A stretch of 64,000 nt of DNA from NCBI RefSeq assembly GCF_900103875.1, contig NZ_LT629705.1:1440501-1504500 (forward strand), in the 5' to 3' direction. The notes beneath the pieces were generated by a model. It was not told the DNA's origin, ran no database searches, and worked only from the letters and a program-made list of their open reading frames with translations. This document shows positions 46,567 through 56,540 of this stretch, one piece after another; within the stretch, counting starts at the first letter, position 1; each line of letters starts with the position of its first letter. The position numbers and the translations under genes were made by a program. This DNA comes from Pseudomonas arsenicoxydans (GTDB lineage Bacteria > Pseudomonadota > Gammaproteobacteria > Pseudomonadales > Pseudomonadaceae).

Positions 46567-46857
46567 TCAGGGTCGGGTCAAGTCAGGCAAATCCGGCAGA
46601 TTCTTCGGCGAACAGATCCGCACCCGCTTCTGCCGGTTCAACTCGCCGCTGATCAAGCTGACCTGGCTCTTGGAGACCCCAAACGCCTTGGCCAGAAACG
46701 CCATCAAATACGCATTGGCCTTGCCTTCAACGGGCGGCGCGGTCAGGCGGATTTTCAGGCGATCGCCGTGCAGCCCGCAGAATTCATCGCTGCGGGCCGC
46801 CGGTTGCAGGTGACATTCCAGAATCAGATCATCACCGTCCCAACGGAAGTAGCTCAT
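46567..46857 (-). CDS. DUF167 (YggU) family protein
   Basis: A 96-residue protein with [22 protein letters not shown] core ([20 protein letters not shown]), the family signature. Overlaps yggT by one base. Function unknown. Confidence 0.92.
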   Translation of the reverse strand: MSYFRWDGDDLILECHLQPAARSDEFCGLHGDRLKIRLTAPPVEGKANAYLMAFLAKAFGVSKSQVSLISGELNRQKRVRICSPKNLPDLPDLTRP

Positions 46858-47444
46858 CAGATCAGGCCGAGCAGCCCCTGTGGCATGAAGGCAAAGTACG
46901 CCAGGCGTGGGATCAGCCAGCTTTGCAGCAACTGGATCGCGATAAACGCAAAGATCGGCGAAATATCGAGGCCGCCCAGGTTTGGAATGATCCGACGGAA
47001 CGGGGCAAGTACCGGTTCAGTAATCTGCGCGACCAGCTCAGCACCGGGATTGTGGCTGCCCGGAGCGACCCAGGACAGAATCACGCTGATGATCATGGCG
47101 TAGAAAATAATGTTCAGGAACAGCGAGAACAGCGCGATCAGTGCCCAAGGTATCAGCAGCACCCAATCGACCATGAAACCTTTAAGGAACAGGATGACCG
47201 CGATCAACAGCATTTGAATGATCAACGCCAGCACCAGCGACGACATGTCCAGCCCGAACATGCTCGGGATGACCCGGCGCAGAGGCTTGAGCAGCGGTTG
47301 AGTGGCTTTGACGATGAACTGGCAGAGCGGGTTGTAGAAGTTCGCCCGAACCAGTTGCAGGATGAAGCGCATCAGCACGATCAGCAGGTACAGGCTGCCT
47401 AAGGTTTTAATGATGAAAACGGCAGCGTCATTGAGTCCGAGCAT
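46857..47444 (-). CDS. YggT-family membrane protein
   Basis: A 195-residue protein with two YggT repeats, each with two hydrophobic helices and the PLLKPLRRVIPSMFGLDMS or PVLAPFRRIIPNLGGLDIS loop. It is implicated in osmotic or membrane homeostasis in other bacteria. Adjacent to proC. Confidence 0.94.
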   Translation of the reverse strand: MLGLNDAAVFIIKTLGSLYLLIVLMRFILQLVRANFYNPLCQFIVKATQPLLKPLRRVIPSMFGLDMSSLVLALIIQMLLIAVILFLKGFMVDWVLLIPWALIALFSLFLNIIFYAMIISVILSWVAPGSHNPGAELVAQITEPVLAPFRRIIPNLGGLDISPIFAFIAIQLLQSWLIPRLAYFAFMPQGLLGLI

Positions 47445-47468
47445 CTTTGATTCCTTTATAAGAGCTGA

Positions 47469-48287
47469 TTAGCGACCGAGTTGCTCAGCCATCTCGGCCG
47501 AGCGATGTGCGGCGGCGCCGAGTGCTTTTTCAACCAGCGCTTCGAAGCCGTCGGCCTGGAATGACTTGATTGCAGCTTCCGTGGTGCCCGCTGGCGAAGT
47601 TACGCGACGGCGCAGTTCGGCAGCATCGACATCGCTGGCGACAGCCATTTGAGCGGCGCCCAGCGCGGTTTGCAGGGTCAGTTGGGCGGCGATGTCCGCT
47701 GGCAGGCCGAGTTTCACGCCGGCAGCGGTCATGGCTTCGATCAGCAGGAAGAAGTACGCAGGGCCCGAGCCGGAAACGGCGGTGACTGCGTCCAGTTGCT
47801 GCTCTTCGTCCAGCCACAGGGCAACGCCCACGGCCGACAGCAACTCTTGAGCCTGCTGGCGTTGTTCAGCATTAACTTCGGCGGTGGCAAACAATCCGCT
47901 CACGCCTTGGCGCAGCAGCGCCGGAGTATTGGGCATGCAACGCACGATCGGCTGGGCGCCGAGCCAGGTGTTCATGCTGGCGCAGGTGATGCCCGCGGCA
48001 ATAGAGACCACCATTTGATTCGGCTTGAGGTTTGGACGAATCGCTTCGCACACTGCCTTCATTGCCTGGGGTTTGACCGCCAGCACGACCACGTCTGCGC
48101 CCTGGATGGCATCGGCGTTGTCGGCAAATACTTCGATACCGTGTTCGGCGCTGACTTTGGCGCGGGTTTCGGCACCCGGATCGCTGGCGCGAATCTGCGC
48201 GGCGTCCAGACCCTTGGCGCGCAGGCCGCCGATCAGGCTGGCGGCCATGTTGCCGGCACCGATAAAGGCAATACGTGTCTTGCTCAT
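47469..48287 (-). CDS. proC: Pyrroline-5-carboxylate reductase
   Basis: A 272-residue NAD(P)H enzyme of the last step of proline synthesis. Cofactor motif FIGAGNMAASLIGGL, and the C-terminal SGSGPAYFFLLIEAMTAAGVKLGL and TSPAGTTEAAI signatures are intact. Confidence 0.98.
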   Translation of the reverse strand: MSKTRIAFIGAGNMAASLIGGLRAKGLDAAQIRASDPGAETRAKVSAEHGIEVFADNADAIQGADVVVLAVKPQAMKAVCEAIRPNLKPNQMVVSIAAGITCASMNTWLGAQPIVRCMPNTPALLRQGVSGLFATAEVNAEQRQQAQELLSAVGVALWLDEEQQLDAVTAVSGSGPAYFFLLIEAMTAAGVKLGLPADIAAQLTLQTALGAAQMAVASDVDAAELRRRVTSPAGTTEAAIKSFQADGFEALVEKALGAAAHRSAEMAEQLGR

Positions 48288-48322
48288 GTCAGGTCCTTAT
48301 AGAGAGGTGTGTCGGCCATGGT

Positions 48323-49021
48323 TCAAGGCTGACTGTAGTCGCGGGCGCCAAACAAGGCCGTACCGATGCGGACCCAGGTGGCGCCCATGGCGATGGCCGA
48401 CTCAAGGTCGTGGCTCATGCCCATGGAAAGTGTGTCGAGCGGCAGGTTCAGGCTGGCTTGCGTGCTTTTGATCAAGTCGCGCACGGCAGCAAACGCGGCA
48501 TCCTGGGCGGCGCGATCTTCGGTCGGCTCGGGGATCGCCATCAATCCGCGCAACGTGATGCGCGGCAGTTCGCTGATGGCCTTGGCGAGAGCGGGCAGAT
48601 CGGCCGGCGTGCAGCCGGACTTGCTGGCTTCACCGCTGACGTTGACCTGGATGCAGATGTTCAGTGGTGGCAAATCGGCAGGACGTTGTTCGGACAGGCG
48701 TTGTGCGATTTTCAAACGATCCACGGAATGCACCCAGGCGAAGTGCTCGGCGATAGCACGAGTCTTGTTCGATTGAATGGGGCCGATGAAGTGCCAGATC
48801 AAGGGCAGGTCGGCCAGTTCGAGCTGTTTGCCCAAGGCTTCCTGCAGGTAGTTCTCGCCAAAGTCGCGCAGGCCGGCGGCATACGCCTCGCGCAGGGCCT
48901 CGGCGGGCTTGGTCTTGCTTACGGCCAGCAACTGGACGCTGTGCTCGTCGCGGTGGGCGGCGAGGGCGGCGGCACGGATGCGTGAACTAACCAGGGCTAT
49001 GTTGTCTGCTATCGTGGACAT
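48323..49021 (-). CDS. PLP homeostasis protein YggS
   Basis: A 232-residue PLP-binding TIM-barrel. The PLP lysine is in LLAVSKTKP, with FGENYLQEA, WHFIGPIQSNK and LSMGMSHDLESAI conserved. First gene of a minus-strand run through proC, yggT and DUF167. Confidence 0.95.
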   Translation of the reverse strand: MSTIADNIALVSSRIRAAALAAHRDEHSVQLLAVSKTKPAEALREAYAAGLRDFGENYLQEALGKQLELADLPLIWHFIGPIQSNKTRAIAEHFAWVHSVDRLKIAQRLSEQRPADLPPLNICIQVNVSGEASKSGCTPADLPALAKAISELPRITLRGLMAIPEPTEDRAAQDAAFAAVRDLIKSTQASLNLPLDTLSMGMSHDLESAIAMGATWVRIGTALFGARDYSQP

Positions 49022-49078
49022 TCAAGAGGCGCCAGCGGGTCTGAGGTTGGCGGCATTCTACTGGAATTGAGGAGCGCT

Positions 49079-50113
49079 ATGGATATCACTGAGCTGCTGG
49101 CCTTCAGCGCTAAACAGGGCGCGTCCGACTTGCACCTGTCTGCCGGCCTGCCACCGATGATTCGCGTCGACGGCGATGTGCGGCGCATCAACCTGCCGGC
49201 CCTGGACCACAAGCAGGTGCACGAGCTGATCTACGACATCATGAACGACACCCAGCGGGTGGACTTCGAGAAACACCTGGAAACCGACTTTTCCTTTGAA
49301 GTGCCCGGCGTCGCGCGCTTTCGGGTTAACGCCTTCAACCAGAATCGCGGTGCTGGCGCAGTGTTCCGGACCATTCCGTCGAAGGTCCTGAGCATGGACG
49401 AGCTGGGCATGGGCGAAGTGTTTCGCAAGATTACCGAGGCGCCTCGTGGGCTGGTGCTGGTCACCGGCCCGACCGGCTCCGGCAAATCCACCACCCTGGC
49501 GGCGATGATCGATTACCTGAACAACCATCGGCATCACCATATCCTGACCATCGAGGACCCGATCGAGTTCGTCCATGAATCACGCAAATGCCTGATCAAC
49601 CAGCGCGAAGTTCATCGCGACACCCGCAGCTTCGCCACGGCCCTGCGCTCGGCATTGCGTGAGGACCCGGACGTGATTCTGGTGGGGGAAATGCGTGACC
49701 TGGAAACCATTCGCCTGGCGCTGACGGCTGCCGAGACCGGCCACTTGGTGTTCGGCACGCTGCACACCACATCAGCGGCGAAAACCATCGACCGGGTCGT
49801 GGATGTATTTCCGGGCGATGAGAAGTCGATGGTGCGTTCGATGCTGTCCGAGTCGTTGTTGGCGGTGGTGTCGCAGACACTGATCAAGAAAATCGGCGGC
49901 GGGCGGATTGCGGCGCACGAAATTATGCTCGGAACGTCGGCGATCCGTAACCTGATCCGCGAAGACAAGGTGGCGCAGATGTACTCGTCGATTCAGACCG
50001 GAGGGTCGCTAGGCATGCAGACGCTGGATATGTGCCTGAAGGATCTGGTGACCAAGGGCGTGATCAGCCGCGAGCATGCGCGGGAGAAGGCGCGCTCGCC
50101 GGATAACTTCTGA
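49079..50113 (+). CDS. pilT: Type IV pilus retraction ATPase PilT
   Basis: A 344-residue hexameric ATPase. Walker A GPTGSGKSTT, the Asp box and His box (VILVGEMRDLETIRLALTAAETGHL), and the retraction motif AIRNLIRE near residue 290 are present. The ATG at 49079 has GAGGAGCGC upstream. It retracts pili for twitching. A pilU paralogue, which often follows, is not in this window. Confidence 0.97.
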   Translation: MDITELLAFSAKQGASDLHLSAGLPPMIRVDGDVRRINLPALDHKQVHELIYDIMNDTQRVDFEKHLETDFSFEVPGVARFRVNAFNQNRGAGAVFRTIPSKVLSMDELGMGEVFRKITEAPRGLVLVTGPTGSGKSTTLAAMIDYLNNHRHHHILTIEDPIEFVHESRKCLINQREVHRDTRSFATALRSALREDPDVILVGEMRDLETIRLALTAAETGHLVFGTLHTTSAAKTIDRVVDVFPGDEKSMVRSMLSESLLAVVSQTLIKKIGGGRIAAHEIMLGTSAIRNLIREDKVAQMYSSIQTGGSLGMQTLDMCLKDLVTKGVISREHAREKARSPDNF

Positions 50114-50115
50114 TC

Positions 50116-50146
50116 AAAAAAAATCCCGGGTCAGGCCCGGGATTTC
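50116..50146. terminator. Bidirectional terminator between pilT and the NlpC gene
   Basis: AAATCCCGGG, TCAGG loop, CCCGGGATTT, with A- and T-runs outside; stem of ten pairs. Confidence 0.94.
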
Positions 50147-50149
50147 AAT

Positions 50150-50770
50150 TCAGCGCTGAACGACGCGCATCTGATTCGGTTCTTTAGGCAGAACCCGCTT
50201 GGCAACCACGTAGTGGCTTTCCCAGTACGGCTTCTTCAGGGTGTCGATAGTGACCGACTTGCCACGACGCGGCGCGTGGATGAAGCGGTCGTTGCCCAGG
50301 TAAATGGCGACGTGATTGACCCGACGGCTCTTGATGTTGAAGAAGATCAGGTCGCCTGGCTTCAAATCGTTACGATTGACTTTCTCGCCATGACCACTGG
50401 CCATTGCATTGGATGTGCGTGGCAGGTCAAACGTGGCGTCGTTAAACGCGTATTTCACCAGGCCACTGCAATCGAACCCTTTACTTGGGGTGCTGCCGCC
50501 CCAACGATAAGGTGTACCGAGGACATTCACGGCGCGGCTCAACACATTGCTGCTTGTCTTGGTCGCCATCGGCGGAACAAGTTTGCTGTTGGCTTTGCTC
50601 AACTGCGTGGAGAATTTTGCATTGTGTTTGTTTTTGCTCGAAGGAGCAGAAACGTGGGATTTTTGGGTGTAACCATTAACGTTTGGAAGACGTTGCTCAC
50701 GATTGGTGGCGTGGGCGGCCAGTGGCATCAAAAGGCAAATGGTTAGCCATGTCTTGAAAAATGGACGCAT
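50150..50770 (-). CDS. NlpC/P60-family cell-wall hydrolase
   Basis: A 206-residue secreted endopeptidase. Signal peptide (FFKTWLTICLLMPLAAHA), a basic Ser/Lys-rich linker, then the catalytic domain with Cys in GFDCSGLVKYAF and His in VNHVAIYLGN. It would cut peptide cross-bridges or stems of peptidoglycan. The start is uncertain: ATG at 50770, or a TTG upstream; a four-codon frame (MSPA) ends against the ATG. Confidence 0.88.
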   Translation of the reverse strand: MRPFFKTWLTICLLMPLAAHATNREQRLPNVNGYTQKSHVSAPSSKNKHNAKFSTQLSKANSKLVPPMATKTSSNVLSRAVNVLGTPYRWGGSTPSKGFDCSGLVKYAFNDATFDLPRTSNAMASGHGEKVNRNDLKPGDLIFFNIKSRRVNHVAIYLGNDRFIHAPRRGKSVTIDTLKKPYWESHYVVAKRVLPKEPNQMRVVQR

Positions 50771-51020
50771 TAGGCAGGGCTCATATAGGGAAGCGCGCAA
50801 CTTTATAACAGCTTTTTTGTCCCTTCCGAGGCCGTTGGTCGATTCAACCTAGGGGGGAACGGAACCAAATAAGCGGTAAATGGACGCAATTGTCTGACAG
50901 GAGTCAGGTGCTACAAGGCTTTGACGGGAGACACAGTAGCATTTGCCATACGTCGGCAACCTGTAAAAAAGTCACAAAGAATTCAAGAATATTTATCTAT
51001 CGCGTGATTCGAGGTCCTTC

Positions 51021-51452
51021 ATGAACACCTATCAACAGGCTGGCCCGCATCAAGATACGCACAGCAAGGTGATCGGTTACCTGCTGTGGATTTTCGGTTT
51101 CACCGGGGCTCATCGGTTCTACTACGGCAAGCCGGTCACAGGGACAATCTGGTTCTTCACGTTCGGTTTGTTGGGTATCGGCTGGCTGATTGACGTATTT
51201 CTGATCCCTGCCATGGACCGCGAAGCGGACCTGCGGTTCACTGCCGGACCCATCGAATACAACGTGGCGTGGATTCTGCTGACGTTTCTGGGGGTGTTCG
51301 GCGTACATCGGATGTATCAGGGGAAATGGATCAGCGGTCTGCTGTACCTGGTGACGGGTGGGTTGTTCTTTGTCGGGGTGCTGTATGACTTCTGGACCTT
51401 GAATGACCAGGTATCTGTGCGCAACGCGCAGAACAGAGGCACCTTTCAGTGA
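51021..51452 (+). CDS. Tandem TM2-domain membrane protein
   Basis: A 143-residue protein with two TM2-type segments, each with a GAHRFYYGK- or GVHRMYQGK-type turn and two helices. Function unknown. The 250-base gap before it is AT-rich and shows no gene. Confidence 0.9.
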   Translation: MNTYQQAGPHQDTHSKVIGYLLWIFGFTGAHRFYYGKPVTGTIWFFTFGLLGIGWLIDVFLIPAMDREADLRFTAGPIEYNVAWILLTFLGVFGVHRMYQGKWISGLLYLVTGGLFFVGVLYDFWTLNDQVSVRNAQNRGTFQ

Positions 51453-51453
51453 G

Positions 51454-51563
51454 GATCGTTCCCACGCTCTGCGTGGGAATGCCTCAATGGACGCTCCGCG
51501 TCCGCCTCGGAAGGGACGCAGAGCGTCCCGGGCTGCATTCCCACGCAGAGCGTGGGAACGATC
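51454..51563. repeat. Nested long inverted repeat (110 bases)
   Basis: Outer arms of 29 bases, 51454-51482 and 51535-51563, are perfect reverse complements and contain GTTCCCACGCTCTGCGTGGG-type sequence that is itself palindromic. Inside, GACGCTCCGCGTCC and GGACGCAGAGCGTC form a second stem. It lies between the convergent TM2 gene and the dihydroorotase gene. A fragment recurs at 46538-46562. Confidence 0.9.
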
Positions 51564-51572
51564 AGATTGCGC

Positions 51573-52844
51573 TTACGCCTGGTGGCTAATCCGCCCATCC
51601 ACCAGGGTGTAACGCACCACGCCCGGCAGGGTATGGCCAATGAACGGGCAGTTCTCGCCCTTGGACAGCCAGGTTTCACCGGCAATGGTCGACGCCGCAG
51701 GGTCGAACAGCACGATGTCCGCCGGCCCACCTACCGCCAACTTGCCCGCAGGCAGGCGCAACGCCTCGGCAGGCCCGGTGCTCAAGCGTGCGAGCAACGT
51801 CGGCAAGTCCAGCAAACCATCCTCCACCAACGTCATCGCTAGCGGCAGCAACAGTTCAACACTGCTGATGCCTGGCTCGGTCGCGCCGAACGGTGCCAGT
51901 TTGGCGTCTCGCTCGTGCGGCTGGTGATGGCTGGAGATCGCGGACACAACCCCGGACTTCACGGCCGCACGCAGACCATCACGGTCGGCGCGGGTGCGCA
52001 GCGGCGGCTGGACGTGATAGAGGCTGCTGAAGTCGATCAGCGCTTCGTCGGTCAGAATCAACTGATAAAGCGCCACATCGGCGGTTACCGGCAGGCCGCG
52101 TGCCTGAGCCTGAGCAATCAGAGCCACGCCACGCGCACTGGTGAGCTGGCTGAAGTGCGCGCGCACGCCGCTTTGCTCGACCAGCAGCAGGTCCCGGGCC
52201 AGGGCCACGGTTTCCGCCGTTTCTGGAATTCCCGGCAAACCGAGGAAGCTGGCGGTCGGGCCTTCGTGGGCCAAACCGCCTTCGGCCAGATCATGGTCCT
52301 GCGAATTGAAAATCACCGTGAGGTCGAACGTCGCTGCGTATTCCAGCGCCCGGCACAGCGTGCGGGTATTGCGGAAGCTCTCCAGACCGTTGCCGAAAGC
52401 CACGCAACCGGCATCGCGCAAGGCGACCAGTTCGGCCAGCTGTTCGCCGTCCAGGCCTTTGCTCAGTGCGCCAATCGGGAAGACTTTGGTGTTGCCGGCC
52501 TCGCGAGCGCGGTCGAGGATCAACTCGGCCACCGCCGAGGTGTCGAGCACTGGCTTGGTTTTCGGCGGGCAGCACAGGCTGGTCACGCCACCGGCAGCGG
52601 CGGCGCGGGTTTCGCTGACAATCGAGCCTTTGCGGCTGTAGCCCGGCTCACGCAGGGCGACGTTCAGGTCAACCAGGCCCGGGGCGGCCACCAGGCCTTT
52701 GGCATCAATGGTGTCGACAGGGACGAAACCGGCCGGAGCGGCGCCCATGGCGACGATCTTGCAGGCTTCAACATGGATATCAGTCACTTGATCCAGGCCG
52801 CTGGCCGGATCGATAACACGGGCGCCGAGAATGCTGAGCTTCAC
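51573..52844 (-). CDS. pyrC: Dihydroorotase-like protein PyrC' (inactive subunit)
   Basis: A 423-residue amidohydrolase-fold protein. The first metal motif DxHxHxRE is replaced: residues 59-66 read DLNVALRE, so both histidines (positions 61, 63) are Asn and Ala. It therefore should not cleave dihydroorotate, as is known for the PyrC' partner that stabilises the Pseudomonas aspartate transcarbamylase dodecamer. Overlaps pyrB by four bases. Confidence 0.93.
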   Translation of the reverse strand: MKLSILGARVIDPASGLDQVTDIHVEACKIVAMGAAPAGFVPVDTIDAKGLVAAPGLVDLNVALREPGYSRKGSIVSETRAAAAGGVTSLCCPPKTKPVLDTSAVAELILDRAREAGNTKVFPIGALSKGLDGEQLAELVALRDAGCVAFGNGLESFRNTRTLCRALEYAATFDLTVIFNSQDHDLAEGGLAHEGPTASFLGLPGIPETAETVALARDLLLVEQSGVRAHFSQLTSARGVALIAQAQARGLPVTADVALYQLILTDEALIDFSSLYHVQPPLRTRADRDGLRAAVKSGVVSAISSHHQPHERDAKLAPFGATEPGISSVELLLPLAMTLVEDGLLDLPTLLARLSTGPAEALRLPAGKLAVGGPADIVLFDPAASTIAGETWLSKGENCPFIGHTLPGVVRYTLVDGRISHQA

Positions 52845-53845
52845 TGGGCGTTCTCCTGCTCGAATTGACGTTGCGCAGTCTGCCCGCTCATGGCCATCGA
52901 CAGCACGGCCATACGAATGGCGATGCCGTAGGTCACCTGGTTGAGGATTACCGAGTGCGGACCGTCGGCCACCGCCGACTCAATCTCCACTCCACGGTTG
53001 ATCGGACCCGGGTGCATGACGATGCAATCCGGCTTGGCCCCGGCCAGGCGTGCAGTGGTGAGGCCGAACAAGCGGTAGAACTCACCTTCGCTCGGCAGCA
53101 GGCCGCCGGCCATGCGCTCACGTTGCAGGCGCAACATGATCACCACGTCGACATCTTTCAGGCCTTCGGTCATGTCGGTGTAAACCTTCACGCCGTATTG
53201 CTCGATGCCGATCGGCAGCAGGGTTTTCGGTGCGATCACGCGGATGTCCGGGCAACCGAGGGTTTTCAGCGCGAGCATGTTCGAGCGTGCAACGCGTGAG
53301 TGCAGGATGTCGCCGACGATGGCTACCGAGAGGTTTTCGAAGCCACCCTTGTGCCGACGGATGGTCAGCATGTCGAGCATGCCCTGGGTCGGGTGCGCGT
53401 GACGGCCATCGCCGCCGTTGATGATCGCCACTTGCGGGCAGACATGCTCGGCAATGAAGTGCGCCGCGCCGGAGTCACCGTGACGCACGACGAACATGTC
53501 GGCGGCCATCGCTTCGAGGTTGCGCAAGGTGTCGAGCAGGGTTTCGCCCTTGCTCGCAGACGATGTCGACACGTTCAGGGTGATCACGTCCGCCGACAGG
53601 CGCTGGGCCGCCAGTTCAAAAGTAGTGCGGGTGCGGGTGGAGTTTTCGAAGAACACGTTGCACACGGTCTTGCCGCGCAGCAACGGGACCTTCTTCACCG
53701 CCCGGGCGCCGACTTCGAGGAACGAGTCGGCAGTGTCGAGGATTTCCGTCAGCAACTCGCGGCGCAAACCGTCGAGCGAGAGGAAGTGGCGCAGCTGGCC
53801 CTGATCATTGAGCTGCAGCGGGCGCTTGGTATCTAGAGGCGTCAT
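52841..53845 (-). CDS. pyrB: Aspartate carbamoyltransferase
   Basis: A 334-residue catalytic subunit of pyrimidine synthesis. Carbamoyl phosphate motif [15 protein letters not shown] and the HPTQGMLD aspartate site are present. The N-terminal extension ([17 protein letters not shown]) is typical of the Pseudomonas class that binds nucleotide effectors in place of PyrI. Confidence 0.97.
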   Translation of the reverse strand: MTPLDTKRPLQLNDQGQLRHFLSLDGLRRELLTEILDTADSFLEVGARAVKKVPLLRGKTVCNVFFENSTRTRTTFELAAQRLSADVITLNVSTSSASKGETLLDTLRNLEAMAADMFVVRHGDSGAAHFIAEHVCPQVAIINGGDGRHAHPTQGMLDMLTIRRHKGGFENLSVAIVGDILHSRVARSNMLALKTLGCPDIRVIAPKTLLPIGIEQYGVKVYTDMTEGLKDVDVVIMLRLQRERMAGGLLPSEGEFYRLFGLTTARLAGAKPDCIVMHPGPINRGVEIESAVADGPHSVILNQVTYGIAIRMAVLSMAMSGQTAQRQFEQENAQ

Positions 53846-53872
53846 CGCGAGGGGGACTCTCAATAGGGCGAA

Positions 53873-54376
53873 TTAAAGGGCGAGGTCTTGCAGTTCGAGC
53901 TTGAGTTCGGGGCCGGACAGCTTCACGCGTTCGTGTGCCGCCAGCGATAAGGTCGCCCCGACCACGTTGGGACGGATCGGCAGTTCGCCGGCGTCCAGGT
54001 CCAGCAGGCACACCAGCGTCACGCTGGCCGGGCGGCCGTAGTCGAACAGTTCATTCATTGCGGCGCGGATCGTGCGACCGCTCATCAGCACGTCGTCAAT
54101 CAGCACCAGGTGCTGGCCTTCGATCTCGAAAGGCAACGCCGAGGGGCGCACTTGCGGGTGCAGGCCGTTCTGGCTGAAGTCATCACGATAGAAGGACACG
54201 TCCAGGGTGCCGAGCGGCGCATCGCTGCCCAGTTCATCGAGCAAGGCCTGGGCGACCCAGACGCCACCGGTGCGAATACCGATGTAGCGCGGTGCGCTGA
54301 TGCCACGGTGTTCCAGGTGTGCCTTGAGACGGATCGCCATCTGGCTGATCAGTTCGGCGGGATTGGGCAGGCTCAT
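53873..54376 (-). CDS. pyrR: PyrR: pyrimidine operon regulator / uracil phosphoribosyltransferase
   Basis: A 167-residue PRTase fold with the PRPP motif [18 protein letters not shown]. In Pseudomonas PyrR is not shown to attenuate transcription as in Bacillus; uracil salvage is the safer role. No anti-terminator leader was recognised. Confidence 0.93.
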   Translation of the reverse strand: MSLPNPAELISQMAIRLKAHLEHRGISAPRYIGIRTGGVWVAQALLDELGSDAPLGTLDVSFYRDDFSQNGLHPQVRPSALPFEIEGQHLVLIDDVLMSGRTIRAAMNELFDYGRPASVTLVCLLDLDAGELPIRPNVVGATLSLAAHERVKLSGPELKLELQDLAL

Positions 54377-54476
54377 GGTTGCTCCTTCTTGGGCCCGAGC
54401 CGGATGTTGCTTGAGTGATGGCTCGGGTTGTCGCTATAGAGAGTCGCTTGCAGCGGCTCTTCAGAATTAGATGCGG

Positions 54477-54914
54477 TCAGGACTCGAACAACGCGCTGTT
54501 TTCGTCGAGCCAGCCTTGCAGCAGCAGGGCCGCGGCGATGGCATCGACCGGGTTGTCGCGGTAACTGCCCTTTTGTCCGCCGCGATCACGGCGCTCGCCT
54601 TTTGCTTCGAATGTGGTCAGGCGCTCATCGTGGGTATAGAAGGGCAGGTTGTAGCGGCCGTTCAGGCGGCGGGCGAATTTCTCGGCGCGCAGGCACATGT
54701 CGCTGGGTGTGCCGTCCATGTTCAGCGGCAGGCCCACCACCACGGCATCGGGTTTCCATTCCTTGATCAGCGCTTCGACCTGATTCCAGTCGGGAATACC
54801 GTTTTGTGCCTTCAACGTGCACAGTTCGCGGGCCTGGCCGGTAATCACTTGGCCGACCGCCACGCCGATCTGTTTGGTGCCGTAGTCGAAACCCAGAATC
54901 AGGCGCAGGGCCAT
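54477..54914 (-). CDS. ruvX: Holliday junction resolvase-like RuvX/YqgF
   Basis: A 145-residue RNase H-fold protein, with catalytic Asp in LGFDYGTKQIGVAVG and DERLTTFEA-type Glu/Asp residues. Linked to 16S rRNA maturation in E. coli. Overlaps yqgE by one base. Confidence 0.95.
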   Translation of the reverse strand: MALRLILGFDYGTKQIGVAVGQVITGQARELCTLKAQNGIPDWNQVEALIKEWKPDAVVVGLPLNMDGTPSDMCLRAEKFARRLNGRYNLPFYTHDERLTTFEAKGERRDRGGQKGSYRDNPVDAIAAALLLQGWLDENSALFES

Positions 54915-55486
54915 CAGGCGTGCCCCGCCTGGCTGGTGAGCAGGCTGAGGTTGACGCCGAGGCGCTTGGCCGCTGCTTCCAGGCGGAGTTCGCTGCTGGT
55001 GTTGAACAGGATGGCGGCATCGAACGGGCAGGTCAGCCAGGCGTTCTGTGCCAGCTCGGCCTCCAGCTGCCCGGCTTCCCAGCCGGCATAACCGAGGGCA
55101 ATCAGGCTTTTCGGTGGACCCACGCCATCGGCAATGGCGAACAGCACATCCTGGGAGGTCGACAAGGAAAGATCGCCCTCCAGATCAACGGTCGCCTGAA
55201 ACGTCTTGCCCGAGGGGTGCAGGACAAAACCGCGATCGGTCTGCACCGGGCCGCCGATGAAGATCGGCACATGCTGGCAGAGCGTCGGCGGCTCGATATC
55301 GGGGCGCAGTTGCTCGAGGATATCGGCCAGGTTCAAGTCTTGCGGACGGTTGACCACCAGCCCCATGGCGCCATTGGCCGTGTGCTCGACGATGTAGGTC
55401 AAGGTGTGCGCAAAGTTCGGGTCGGCCATGTGAGGCATGGCGATCAGGAAGTGATGCTTGAGGTAGCTGGGGCTGACGTTCTTCAT
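54914..55486 (-). CDS. algH: YqgE/AlgH family protein
   Basis: A 190-residue UPF0301 protein; start MKNVSPSYLKHHFLIAMPHM, with VVNRPQDLNLADIL and GYAGWEAGQLEAEL signatures. AlgH was named for an effect on alginate in P. aeruginosa; mechanism unclear. Confidence 0.94.
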   Translation of the reverse strand: MKNVSPSYLKHHFLIAMPHMADPNFAHTLTYIVEHTANGAMGLVVNRPQDLNLADILEQLRPDIEPPTLCQHVPIFIGGPVQTDRGFVLHPSGKTFQATVDLEGDLSLSTSQDVLFAIADGVGPPKSLIALGYAGWEAGQLEAELAQNAWLTCPFDAAILFNTSSELRLEAAAKRLGVNLSLLTSQAGHA

Positions 55487-55581
55487 GTGCGCTAGTGTGG
55501 CGTTGGAGGGGCAAACTGACAAGCTGGGGATGCACAGGAAATGCCCAAAATTGGCACTTGGTACAGACCAAATGTGGAGTG

Positions 55582-56481
55582 TCAGTTACTGGAAAGCTTG
55601 TCCCCGCGGGCAAATTTCCATGTGCGGATGATTTCCAGGCGGTCGATATCCGACAAATCCCCGGTAAACGGTGAAAACGGGGCCGCCAATCGCACAATAC
55701 GCTGGGCCGCCTGATCCAGCAGCGGTTGCCCGGAGGATTCGAGCACCAACACTTCATACAGCGAGCCGTCGCGGTTGATCGAGACCATCAGTCGCAAATT
55801 GCCATAGATCTGCTTGCGTCGCGCTTCTTCGGGGTAGTTCAGGTTGCCGATGCGCTCGACCTTCTTGCGCCATTCGTCTTTATACCAGGCACCCTTGTCA
55901 CGCATCGTCGACGCCGCGCTCAGGCGGTGAATGCGCGGGCGTTTGGCGTACAGCTGTTGTTCGTTGGCCAGTTCCGCTTCCAGGCTGGCGATGTCGCTGG
56001 ACAGCTGTTCACTGTCGAACGTCGGCGCGGCCACGGCGGGTTTGGTCTGGGGTTTGACCTCTTCGGTCTTGGCGGCGGCTTTTTTCGGCTTCGGCGCGAC
56101 GGTCGTCACGGCTGCCTTGGGCGGCGCTTCCTGCACTTCGGGCTTGGCGGCTGGCGGTGGGGTGACTTTCTGCACCTTGTTGTCCTGGAAAGGCGCGACC
56201 TCGGTGGTCTTGGGAATGGCCTTTTTATCCAGGGTGCCGCTGCCTTCCTGATTTTCCTGGGCAAGGAAATCGGCTTTCGCAGGCTTCTTTTCGCTTTTGA
56301 AGGTGGCGAGGGTGATTTCCAGGGTTTTGCTGATCTGCTTGGGTTCGACCATCGTAAAGCCGACGCCCAACAGCAAGGCCAAGTGAATCAGCGCCGCGAG
56401 AAACAGGGTAAATCCGAGGCGATCGGCCGGGCGCACGCCACGATGGGCGAGTTCAGCGGGTAGATCGGACGGGAGTGTCAT
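55582..56481 (-). CDS. tonB3: TonB-family energy transducer
   Basis: A 299-residue protein. One N-terminal helix (LFLAALIHLALLLGVGFTMV), a Pro/Lys/Ala-rich periplasmic linker (residues 60-150), and a C-terminal TonB domain (YPEEARRKQIYGNLRLMVSI). It sits between algH and gshB as tonB3 does in P. aeruginosa, where it is needed for twitching motility; the gene symbol rests on this position. Confidence 0.8.
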   Translation of the reverse strand: MTLPSDLPAELAHRGVRPADRLGFTLFLAALIHLALLLGVGFTMVEPKQISKTLEITLATFKSEKKPAKADFLAQENQEGSGTLDKKAIPKTTEVAPFQDNKVQKVTPPPAAKPEVQEAPPKAAVTTVAPKPKKAAAKTEEVKPQTKPAVAAPTFDSEQLSSDIASLEAELANEQQLYAKRPRIHRLSAASTMRDKGAWYKDEWRKKVERIGNLNYPEEARRKQIYGNLRLMVSINRDGSLYEVLVLESSGQPLLDQAAQRIVRLAAPFSPFTGDLSDIDRLEIIRTWKFARGDKLSSN

Positions 56482-56540
56482 CAGAAAAAAACCAACATCG
56501 CGTTTTTACAAGCCCGGCATGATAACGCAATGTTGGTTTT

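Noticed and set aside
51454..51563. CRISPR-like array
   Set aside because: It is one nested inverted repeat with no regularly spaced direct repeats and no cas gene nearby.
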